Notes under the pieces: model-generated | Database searches by the model: none | Seen by the model: the letters and a program-made list of their open reading frames with translations, nothing else | Told to the model about the DNA's origin: nothing | NCBI GenBank assembly: GCA_913030785.1 | Contig: CAJWER010000047.1 | Location: 1 to 15,763 of the forward strand | Length of the DNA stretch: 15,763 bases | Reading direction: 5' to 3' | Source: an uncultured Chloroflexota bacterium | Lineage (GTDB): Bacteria > Chloroflexota > Dehalococcoidia > Lucifugimonadales > CAJWER01 | Shown here: piece by piece, positions 1 to 6,211 of the stretch | Layout: every line of letters starts with the position of its first letter | How positions within the stretch are numbered: the stretch's first letter is position 1 | Made by a program: the position numbers and the translations under genes

Positions 1-3
1 AAC

Positions 4-25
4 AAAAAACCCCACGATTGTGGGG
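4..25 (-). terminator. Rho-independent terminator after the DUF5683-like gene
   Basis: A perfect 6-bp stem (CCCCAC at 10-15, GTGGGG at 20-25) with loop GATT is followed, in minus-strand reading, by a run of six T (bases 4-9 are A on the plus strand). It lies 25 bases past the stop of the minus-strand gene ending at base 50, which is the usual place for an intrinsic terminator. A near copy ends the next gene at 597-618. Confidence 0.85.
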
Positions 26-49
26 CTTGATGTTGTAGAAAGGGTAAAT

Positions 50-541
50 CTATTTAGGATACTTTCCGAACAATTTTTTATATAGTTGACGATTATATTT
101 TTTCACTGTTCTTGCAACATCATATAATTCTAATGGATAAGTCAAATAGAAACCAAGTAAAACCATTTCCTGGGTTTTATCTAAATCTTGATTATAGTTA
201 GGATAACCAGGTTCAATCCCATCAGAACTTAAATTTTTCCACTTATTACTATTATAATGGTCTCTATCATATTCCCCATACATTTCATTTATTACTAATT
301 GCCTTATAATTAATAACGAAAGAGAAGCTCCTTTAATTATTAATCCCCTTTTCCAATCACGAGCATAAGCATGTCCTGCAGTTGGTAATAAAAAAGAATA
401 CAGAACTCCTAAACCTGGACTTTTCTTTTCATTTTGATACCACAACATTTTTTCAGTTTGACTCATTACAGAGGTATCAGGAACTACAATCTGGGAAAAT
501 GATAAATTTAAAAAAAGGAATACTAGGATTTTATTAGTCAT
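50..541 (-). CDS. Small DUF5683-like membrane protein
   Basis: This 163-residue protein starts with a hydrophobic secretion signal (about residues 1-17, ending ...LNLSFSQ). It has a central block KSPGLGVLYSFLLPTAGHAY followed by a charged turn and a second hydrophobic stretch (GLIIKGASLSLLIIRQLV). The K-S-P...LPxxGHxY pattern resembles the DUF5683 family of envelope proteins found in Bacteroidota and relatives; its function is unknown. I chose the ATG at 541 because GGAG stands six bases before it. An in-frame GTG twelve bases further upstream would overlap that Shine-Dalgarno. The gene is followed by its own terminator. Base composition is strongly AT-rich, like the next three genes and unlike the rest of the window. 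The C-terminal third is charged and tyrosine-rich with no motif I recognise. Confidence 0.75.
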   Translation of the reverse strand: MTNKILVFLFLNLSFSQIVVPDTSVMSQTEKMLWYQNEKKSPGLGVLYSFLLPTAGHAYARDWKRGLIIKGASLSLLIIRQLVINEMYGEYDRDHYNSNKWKNLSSDGIEPGYPNYNQDLDKTQEMVLLGFYLTYPLELYDVARTVKKYNRQLYKKLFGKYPK

Positions 542-596
542 TAGACTCTCCACTTGTTTAATTAACTAACAATAATCTACACATCATCCCACAAAC

Positions 597-618
597 AAAA
601 AACCCCACTAATGTGGGG
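597..618 (-). terminator. Rho-independent terminator after the beta-barrel gene
   Basis: Stem CCCCAC (603-608) and GTGGGG (613-618) with loop TAAT, followed on the minus strand by a run of six T (597-602). It lies 28 bases after the stop of the 646-1350 gene. The stem is identical to the terminator at 4-25 and only the loop differs, so both genes are probably separate transcription units of one genome. Confidence 0.85.
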
Positions 619-645
619 CTTGATGTAGTAATGTGATGCGATTAA

Positions 646-1350
646 TCATTTCTTTCCAAACTTAATTGTCAAACCCAGGTTAACATAATTAAATGAATTA
701 GGTATAGATGGTACTGACCTGTAGCGGTTGTTGATGTTGTAAAACAAAATTTCGTTACCCTCTGAAAATTCTGATAAACAATAATATGCCTCAACAGTGG
801 CAAGCAGGTTGTCCTTGATATTATAATAATATTGCCCAACTAATCCGTAGTCATAATCATTAAATCCAGCACCATCTACCCAAAATTCTCTATCATAAGT
901 TTCGGTCATAATATCCTCATTGACATAACTCGAATTATTGGCTTTCCATTTTCTTTTTCCTTCAATAAAATATCCACCCTCAACACCAAAATAGAGACCA
1001 CTGCCCATAAGATAGGTAACAAATAATTTTACGAAAGTAGCCTCAAAAATATATTCTTCATCAAAAGTAAAGCCACCTGCTCCGGTGCCATTAATCTCTA
1101 TATCATATCCATATGTAAGATATTTTAATCCACCAAGCACTCCATATTCAAATTCATTAATAAGGTTAAAATTCATTTTTCTAAATGGATTTTGTGTTAA
1201 AAAACCAAATTCATCTGAATCAACAAAATCTTTCCAATCTTTTCCATAGAAGGACTGGTTCATCCCAACCATTACCGAAGTATTTTTGAATAGACCCGAT
1301 TGAGGATAAACACTACCTATGAATAATATTATACAAAAAATTGCTTTCAT
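646..1350 (-). CDS. Secreted protein, probable outer-membrane beta-barrel
   Basis: The 234-residue product opens with a clear signal peptide (MKAIFCIILFIGSVYPQS) and continues with alternating polar/hydrophobic stretches rich in Gly, Tyr, Phe and Asn. Examples are YGVLGGLKYLTYGYDIEI, GSGLYFGVEGGYFIEGKR and a closing strand YVNLGLTIKFGKK. This is the pattern of a small outer-membrane beta-barrel (porin-like or OmpW/opacity-like); no family is certain. AAGGATA ends seven bases before the ATG, so the start is well supported. Its 3' end is marked by the terminator at 597-618. The gene lies 20 bases downstream of the 41-residue membrane peptide on the same strand and may be transcribed with it. 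Function unknown. Confidence 0.75.
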   Translation of the reverse strand: MKAIFCIILFIGSVYPQSGLFKNTSVMVGMNQSFYGKDWKDFVDSDEFGFLTQNPFRKMNFNLINEFEYGVLGGLKYLTYGYDIEINGTGAGGFTFDEEYIFEATFVKLFVTYLMGSGLYFGVEGGYFIEGKRKWKANNSSYVNEDIMTETYDREFWVDGAGFNDYDYGLVGQYYYNIKDNLLATVEAYYCLSEFSEGNEILFYNINNRYRSVPSIPNSFNYVNLGLTIKFGKK

Positions 1351-1370
1351 AAAAAATATCCTTATCTAAA

Positions 1371-1496
1371 TCATACAATGATTCCAACAGGCTCAACTAT
1401 CGGCTTTGGTGGTGGTTTAAGGACATCTACCCATACCATGAGATTCCATATCAACAGAATTAGAGCAATTGTCCAAAAGTTTTTACTAAACTTCAT
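1371..1496 (-). CDS. 41-residue single-span membrane peptide
   Basis: The reading frame begins MKFSKNFWTIALILLIWNLM and ends ...KPIVEPVGIIV. It has a short basic N-terminus, one hydrophobic helix (about residues 8-23), then a Pro-rich tail (KPPPKP). This is the layout of a small inner-membrane protein with a periplasmic tail. AGG stands three bases before the ATG, a close but usable ribosome site. It lies 20 bases upstream of the beta-barrel gene on the same strand, and its start is only 22 bases from that of the divergent 54-residue gene. I do not recognise a family. Codon use and AT-richness match its neighbours, which supports a real gene rather than chance. Confidence 0.55.
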   Translation of the reverse strand: MKFSKNFWTIALILLIWNLMVWVDVLKPPPKPIVEPVGIIV

Positions 1497-1518
1497 GAAC
1501 CTAATTTAGGAATTAATA

Positions 1519-1683
1519 ATGAAAGAAGATAAAAAAGTGTCTTGGGAAGATATTGCATGGTCAAATATGTACTCCATAGAAGCATTGATGAACATACTTG
1601 AGGACAAGGGATTGATTACAAAACAGGAAGTCTTGGGAGAACTGCAGAAACTAAAGGTTGAGCATCATAAGGATATGAATTAA
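1519..1683 (+). CDS. 54-residue soluble protein, unknown function
   Basis: This ORF reads MKEDKKVSWEDIAWSNMYSI and continues with an amphipathic part containing ALMNILEDKGLITKQEVLGE and a Lys/His-rich end. The 'short helix, LxxKGLITxxEVLxEL' arrangement is seen in many small bacterial proteins and in nitrile-hydratase-like helical tails, but I cannot assign a function. TAGGA lies about seven bases before the ATG. It is divergent from the 41-residue peptide gene, and its stop (TAA, 1681-1683) overlaps by two bases the complementary stop of the truncated minus-strand gene. It is the last intact gene of the AT-rich segment. Confidence 0.55.
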   Translation: MKEDKKVSWEDIAWSNMYSIEALMNILEDKGLITKQEVLGELQKLKVEHHKDMN

Positions 1684-2318
1684 GTATGTGGATCAGCAAT
1701 AAATAATTCTACAAATTCGTTAGGAGAGTCGATACCGTCCAGATCGTAGTGTTCGGCAGTATTGCGAACCCACCATAGGCGATCCTCGCGAACCTGCTGA
1801 ACCTCGAAATCCAAACCTGACCAGGTGAGAGCCTCCGGCGTGGATCTGAAATCCCCCTTCTGCCTTTCGTCGCCGAGTAGCCACTCAGGGTGTGCAATTT
1901 TCAGGGAATAGGTCAGCCGCCCGTGGGGTTTGCCAAAGGCGTCGTGGGTATCGTTCATGCGGATGGAGCCAAAGATCTCCATCCCCGCCTGCCGCGCACC
2001 ACTTGCCATCACCGGGGTCGGATCCGAGATCGCCGCGTTGAGAGGCTTGCCCAATCGCTGAGTTTCCCAGTACTGGGGTTGGCCCTTGCCCACGGCGATG
2101 CCCCACATCATGCACCAGGCAACGCTCCTGACTCCAACTTTGGCCAACGGGGTCAGGCGCTGTTCAAGGAATGGTTCTGCGCCCTCGATAGCGGCCTCCG
2201 AAAACACAAGGTCGCCGTCGTCGTCGACGATCAGTGCACCCCTGGTCCTGGCCGCGTTGATCCGCGCGTCAACCCTGGCTGTGTTGATCCGGCTCGGGGA
2301 TGAACCCAAGACACTCAC
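1680..2318 (-). pseudogene. C-terminally truncated glycosidase-like (TIM-barrel) protein
   Basis: The 212-residue frame resembles a family of putative glycoside-hydrolase-like TIM-barrel proteins common in Planctomycetes, Verrucomicrobia and SAR202. Matching stretches are ALIVDDDGDLV near the N-terminus, GMEIFGSIRMNDTHDAF, HPEWLLG, GLDFEVQQVREDRL and YDLDGID. Family members run on for another 200 or so residues; here the match stops at YDLDGID, and the last 15 residues and the stop come from AT-rich DNA. Real coding therefore covers about 1,728-2,318. The start is GTG at 2,318; a TTG nine bases downstream sits better behind GAGGTGAG and may be used. It lies 51 bases downstream of the ThDP gene on the same strand, probably in one transcript. 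The family assignment is from memory of conserved motifs, so moderate. Confidence 0.6.
1684..1735. other. Junction between AT-rich and GC-rich DNA
   Basis: Left of about 1,725 the sequence is AT-rich (for example AATAAATAATTCTACAAATT at 1699-1718). Right of about 1,730 it becomes GC-rich within a few codons and stays so to near the end. At the same place the glycosidase-like gene read from the right leaves its family pattern: ...YDLDGID is followed by SPNEFVELFIADPHT and a stop, where relatives continue with a D-F-x-R type strand. Both signals place one breakpoint near base 1,728. It could be an assembly join of two organisms or a natural recombination scar. Confidence 0.7.
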
Positions 2319-2369
2319 CTCAGGATTCCGACATCATCAGAGGGCATGAGACGCCGTGCTCGACAAGAT

Positions 2370-4097
2370 TTACGGCGTCGTGTCTCCATGGCGATACGGA
2401 TGTGTCGCGTGGCTGCCTTGCGGCAGGCCCTGCGGGACATGGACATTAAGAAGCATCGGACGTTGCTCCCGAACGACCAGTTCCAGGCCTTCGGCGATGG
2501 CGGTCGCTACCCCGGCCTCGTCATCTACGTCTCGTGCCTCAACCCCAAATCCCTCGGAGATTTTGACCGGGTCGATGTTCTCCAGGGCGACTCCTGCGTA
2601 TCCACCCGTCTGCTTCATCGTGCCGCCTGCCCTCTCGAATGCACCGGCGACAATGCCATATGCTCGGTTGTTTGGAACGACATAGAGGAGCGGCACTCGA
2701 TGGTGGGCTGCCGACCACAGGGCAGAATCCGCGTAGTAGAGCGAGCCATCACCCACTAGACCGACCACCGGCGTATCCCCAACGGCCAGCTTCAGGCCAA
2801 TCGCGCCGCCGACACCGTACCCTTCCGATGGGCCACCGACCCGCATATACACGTTGCGGGCCGACTCCCGGTTGCCCCTAACCGCGTCCGTTGAGACCGC
2901 AAACTGCTCTATCATCACCATCCCGCCGCCCACGTCTTCCAGGGCATCGTCGAGGGCGTCGGCAAGGATCCATGGCCTTATGAGGCCTTGCTGTGGTACT
3001 GCGCGCTCGACAACCTCACGTCGCTTAATGCGGATCGCCGCGGCCTGCTCCATAGCCCAGGAACGGCGCTCGTCGAACTCGCCCTCGACCGAGCGTTCAG
3101 ACACAGCGTCGAGCATGCGCTCAACTGCCCGGGCCTCATCCGCCAGGACGCTCATCTCCACACCGGGGATGTTCTTCAGGTTGGCTATATCAGGGCCGAC
3201 GGCAAGTACCTGCTTGGCGCCGGCGAATGGGGCAAAGTCAGCAGGCTTTCCACGGGCGTTCTGGCGTACACCTATGCACACGATGGTGTCGGGTTCGAAG
3301 GCGGCCACGGCGTCCTCAACCGGACCGCAGTGCAGCGAGTGTCGTATCGGAACCGCACGAGTATCGCCCGCGACGGGCGCGCCCAGGCGCTCAGCCAGCG
3401 ACATAATTGCCGCCCCCGCGCCAGACTTCCAAACGCCGTCGCCTACATACAGGAGCGGGCGGTCGGCCTGCGCCAGAGCACGTACGATCAGTTCAACGTC
3501 TGGCTCGGACGGATACCCCGCACGGTCGGCAATCGACGGGTTGTCGATGATGCTAGCAGTGATCGGATCGTCGCCGAGCACGCGGTCATATACGGCCAAA
3601 TGCACCGGCCCCATGGGTGGGGCTTTGGCGACTCGTATGGCACGATCGATCGCCTGGGGAAGCCCTTCAGGCTCCATGACCGCCCAGGTCGCCTTTGTAA
3701 ATGGCGCGGAAATCGAGGTTGGACCAAAGCTATGATCCAGGTCCAGGCCGACCTTGTCTCCGAAACTGCCGGTATCCCCCGCGAAGGTAATCACTACGAC
3801 GGGGAGACCGCCAGCGCCGATATTGATGAGCTGGCCAAGGCTCTGGGCCAGGCCTGCCCCAAGATGGACCGACATGACCGCAGGTTCAAGTTTGCCCTGG
3901 GTGTAGCCCCCGGCCATCGCGGCAACACTACCCTCGTGGAGCGCCATGATGCCGTGGATGTCTTGGTGCGAGGCAAGCGCATCAAAGAACAGCGCCTCAC
4001 GGGAGCCCGGATTGTTGAAGACATACCTTACGCCGGAGGCGACGAGCTGCTCAACGATGACCTGGGACGGATTAGCTGATATTTGTCGGATTTTCAT
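2370..4097 (-). CDS. ThDP-dependent enzyme, benzoylformate decarboxylase / acetolactate synthase-like
   Basis: The 575-residue protein has the full three-domain architecture of the acetolactate synthase/benzoylformate decarboxylase superfamily. The N-terminal pyrimidine-binding domain carries FNNPGS (about 28-32) and the cofactor-activating Glu in ALHEGS (about 55). A central domain is followed by the C-terminal pyrophosphate domain with the GDGS...NN motif (about 449-477) that binds Mg2+ and ThDP. It would decarboxylate a 2-oxo acid, or condense or cleave one; the substrate cannot be read from sequence. No small regulatory subunit gene is adjacent, which argues against branched-chain synthesis. 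I start at the ATG at 4,097 (MKIRQIS, GAGGGA upstream), because the longer frame to 4,178 would begin upstream of the -10 box. The truncated glycosidase-like gene follows 51 bases downstream. Confidence 0.85.
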   Translation of the reverse strand: MKIRQISANPSQVIVEQLVASGVRYVFNNPGSREALFFDALASHQDIHGIMALHEGSVAAMAGGYTQGKLEPAVMSVHLGAGLAQSLGQLINIGAGGLPVVVITFAGDTGSFGDKVGLDLDHSFGPTSISAPFTKATWAVMEPEGLPQAIDRAIRVAKAPPMGPVHLAVYDRVLGDDPITASIIDNPSIADRAGYPSEPDVELIVRALAQADRPLLYVGDGVWKSGAGAAIMSLAERLGAPVAGDTRAVPIRHSLHCGPVEDAVAAFEPDTIVCIGVRQNARGKPADFAPFAGAKQVLAVGPDIANLKNIPGVEMSVLADEARAVERMLDAVSERSVEGEFDERRSWAMEQAAAIRIKRREVVERAVPQQGLIRPWILADALDDALEDVGGGMVMIEQFAVSTDAVRGNRESARNVYMRVGGPSEGYGVGGAIGLKLAVGDTPVVGLVGDGSLYYADSALWSAAHHRVPLLYVVPNNRAYGIVAGAFERAGGTMKQTGGYAGVALENIDPVKISEGFGVEARDVDDEAGVATAIAEGLELVVREQRPMLLNVHVPQGLPQGSHATHPYRHGDTTP

Positions 4098-4162
4098 GGC
4101 CAGGTATCCCTCGGAAAGATATCTCAGATACGTAGCCCCGGAGGGGCAAATTCGAGGGACCG

Positions 4163-4168
4163 AGTATA
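4163..4168 (-). promoter_or_regulatory. Probable -10 box of the ThDP enzyme gene
   Basis: Minus-strand TATACT lies about 65 bases upstream of the chosen ATG (4,097) in a short gene-free stretch. A good -35 at 17 bases is not evident; GTGACA lies 21 bases upstream. The leader in between contains a small GCCCC-TCC-GGGGC hairpin (4,134-4,146). Confidence 0.4.
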
Positions 4169-4199
4169 GCACGCACACAGGCCATGCCCTGTCACATGA

Positions 4200-4556
4200 T
4201 CATTCGCTGGTACGAACCTCGACCGACGGCGCAGGGGCGGAATCACCACCAACCAGTCGCCAGCCCTGCTCCAGATTCCCGGAGGCGTTCACCGGTCGAT
4301 CGACTTCAATTGGTTGATCGAAGTCGAAATACGTTGCTGAGGTCTTGTAGGTCAGCCACACAATCTGCCTGACGCCATCGGGGCCCAACGAGGTACCAGG
4401 CGCCCGCACATCCATGTCCAACCGCCGCATGAAGAGGTATTCATTCCCGAACCACATCTCGACGCTGACCTCTGAGGTGCGCTGGATGTCAAACGCCTCG
4501 GCCGCCTCCGCATATCCTGGCGAGCTGGAATCAAAATCTGAACACCTCGTCGAACA
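4200..4556 (-). pseudogene. C-terminal remnant of an LppX/LprG-like lipoprotein
   Basis: About 118 codons read AFDIQRTSEVSVEMWFGNEY, then LFMRRLDMDVRAPG, ...YFDFDQPIEVDRP... and stop. The pattern 'V-x-V-E-x-W-x-x-x-x-x-L-x-x-R...F-x-x-x-x-P-I-E-V' is typical of the last strands of LppX/LprAFG-type and related outer-surface lipoproteins, where a bound ligand sits in a half-barrel. No signal peptide, lipobox or N-terminal domain is present: the frame runs directly into the ABC-transporter remnant at about 4,555. The only available starts (for example TTG at 4,574) lie inside that other gene. I therefore read it as a 5'-deleted pseudogene. It precedes the ThDP promoter by about 30 bases. Family assignment is tentative; the truncation is clearer. 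Confidence 0.45.
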
Positions 4557-4980
4557 TGATGCGCTGGCTGACAATCGTGTTCATGTGGTTCTGGAGCACG
4601 TTAATCAGGCCGTTCGCAAGGTAGAGCGCGACCATCCCAATCACCAGCAGGTTGAGCAGACGGCGGTTGGCATCGGGGATCGCGACGTCGATTAGCTCGC
4701 GTATCAGCAGCGGTGGGACGGCAAGCAGTACGGCCACGGCGATCAGGCACACGAGGATCACTGCTATCTGCATCCGGTACGGGCGCAGGTAGCCTAGCGC
4801 GCGCGGTATCGACACACCAGCGTTCTGCACCTTGGCGTCTTCGCGAAATCGCCTTCGACCTCCGAACCAGCCATCATGTATCTTGGCACGCCTCGACCGT
4901 TGGCAATACTTGATCGCCGCTCGTGTTGGTACTGTTAATGTACGCTTCCCTGCCAATCCAAACGGAATACGGAAAATCAA
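4531..4980 (-). pseudogene. N-terminal remnant of an ABC exporter (MsbA/multidrug type)
   Basis: The frame contains VSIPRALGYLRPYRMQIAVI, a first long hydrophobic helix (VILVCLIAVAVLLAVPPLLI), the loop RELIDVAIPDAN, a second helix (LLVIGMVALYLANGLINVLQ) and the start of the intracellular segment (NTIVSQRIMFD). This is exactly how the transmembrane domain of ABC exporters begins. It then ends at EVFRF-stop, where a full protein would continue for about 450 residues through four more helices and the Walker A, signature and Walker B motifs. The 5' end is vague: homology starts around base 4,870 and the upstream TTG (4,980) adds a doubtful leader. The break near 4,555 coincides with the start of the lipoprotein remnant, so a deletion or join fused two unrelated genes. 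Confidence 0.65.
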
Positions 4981-4986
4981 TGTGCG

Positions 4987-5958
4987 CTAGCTCGGGCTCG
5001 GCACCAGGTATCGTTTGGGGATCTCCGCCCCGGCCGTGTACTGGATCCGGCCCAGGCGCACCATCTGGTAGACGTGCACGCGGAAGTCCGGATTGATGCA
5101 TGTGTGCATATACGCGTCGCGTTCTGACACGCCGTACTCGTCGACCATCCAGCGCATGAGATTCACTATGGCGGACTCCACGGCGTCCTCGAGCGGTCGG
5201 AAGGAGTAGAGCGAGACGATGGACTCGGGCTTCTCTAGCCGCACGAAGGGAATAGTTTTATTCTTGATTATCTTGCAACTGAGGGTAACCTCTGAGCGTG
5301 TCTCGTCGGCAGTACCGTAGAATTCTGTGTCGCCCTGACTGGCGTGTACATCGCCTACGTACAGCAGTCCGCCATCGTGGTAGCAGTTCAGGTAGACCTT
5401 GGTGCATTCTTTGATGTCTCTCACGTCCAAGTTGCCGCCCCAGGGACCCTGCCCCACCGCGCTCGTTTCAACTTCGCGGTCCGGTGCAGTGCCGATGGTA
5501 CCGATCATCGGTTTCAGGTCCCAGCTGACGGCGTCGTTGAGGACGCCCGTGCCGTCCCTTGTCGTGCCAGAGGGTCCCGGGATGTGCTTGATGATGTGCA
5601 CAAAACGCTCCGTCAGTGTCTGCCACTCAAGCGAGTCCCCAAGCGGTCCAGAGCCTCTCCTAAATGCTGTAAAGCCCTGATCATCGACTTCGATTTTCTC
5701 GATGGTCACCTCGAGAAGATCGCCTCGCTCGACACCTTCCACGAAGACGGGACCACCCATGGGATTACCTTTCGGCGGGAAGAACTTGCGGGTGGGCAGA
5801 TCGTCGATTTTGGGGGCGATGTCGGCTGATCGTATCAGGCCGGATCCGGCGTCCTCTGTCTCAATCACAAAACTTTCGCCCGGATCGACCCTCATCATGG
5901 GCTCGTGCCGATGGTCGAATTCATACACCATCGCCTCGTCTCGATTGATCCGTTTCAA
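4987..5958 (-). CDS. Acetamidase/formamidase family protein
   Basis: The 323-residue product matches the FmdA/AmdA family, which hydrolyses small amides such as formamide or acetamide to ammonia and the acid. Supporting stretches are PGESFVIETEDAG near the N-terminus, NPMGGPVFVEGVERGDLLEV, GTIGTAP, GPWGGNLDVRD, the Gly/His/Asp-rich LYVGDVHASQGDTEFYG and a C-terminal AYMHTCI segment. Length is normal for the family. I place the start at TTG 5,958 because AGGAGAGGAAG stands directly upstream. The alternative ATG at 6,000 has no ribosome site. It ends six bases from the doubtful 5' end of the ABC remnant and is divergent from the sugar kinase across a 253-base gap. It probably supplies nitrogen from scavenged amides, though the true substrate is unknown. 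Confidence 0.85.
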   Translation of the reverse strand: MKRINRDEAMVYEFDHRHEPMMRVDPGESFVIETEDAGSGLIRSADIAPKIDDLPTRKFFPPKGNPMGGPVFVEGVERGDLLEVTIEKIEVDDQGFTAFRRGSGPLGDSLEWQTLTERFVHIIKHIPGPSGTTRDGTGVLNDAVSWDLKPMIGTIGTAPDREVETSAVGQGPWGGNLDVRDIKECTKVYLNCYHDGGLLYVGDVHASQGDTEFYGTADETRSEVTLSCKIIKNKTIPFVRLEKPESIVSLYSFRPLEDAVESAIVNLMRWMVDEYGVSERDAYMHTCINPDFRVHVYQMVRLGRIQYTAGAEIPKRYLVPSPS

Positions 5959-6211
5959 TATTCTTCCTCTCCTATCCGGGGCCGATATGTCCAACAGCAT
6001 GACCGAAAGTCTATCAGTTGGCCAGACGGGTGTGAATTAGCCAGCATGGAGGCGTGATGAATTCATCCGAACGCAAGACTCCTGCATCGTTGCAACGCGG
6101 ACGATCACGTTCTACCCTTGGTTCAAGTTTGGAGCACATCAACTTGTCGGTACAGTGCGCAACTGCGCCCCTATTGCGGACCACGATTCTGGTCAGGATT
6201 TCTGGAGTTTC
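5959..6211. other. Divergent intergenic region, amidase / kinase
   Basis: This 253-base gap must hold the promoters of two divergent genes. I see no strong -35/-10 pair. The one notable element is a 10-bp perfect palindrome CGTTGCAACG at 6,088-6,097, which could be an operator half-site or chance. Open frames crossing the gap have no ribosome site or recognisable protein. Confidence 0.3.

Noticed and set aside
4..618. The two CCCCAC...GTGGGG elements as a short repeat family or CRISPR-like repeats
   Set aside because: Each lies just after a stop codon and is followed by a T run in the gene's direction, so they are terminators; there are only two and no spacers.
3289..3300. GGTTCGAA, resembling a tRNA T-loop, inside the ThDP gene
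   Set aside because: No T-stem, acceptor or anticodon arm around it, and it is within an intact coding frame.
2854..4079. Long plus-strand ORFs (293 and 363 codons) over the ThDP gene
   Set aside because: They lie opposite a gene with complete ThDP motifs, are Arg/Ser/Pro-rich without any domain, and arise from high GC in the third codon positions.
4874..5101. Minus-strand frame ending ...REAYINSTNTSGDQVLPTVE..., overlapping the amidase 3' end
   Set aside because: Out of frame with the amidase, no ribosome site and no recognisable family; probably chance reading through the short gap.
6088..6097. Palindrome CGTTGCAACG as a LacI-type operator
   Set aside because: Ten bases of perfect symmetry are common by chance in this much GC-rich DNA; no second copy or promoter overlap was seen.
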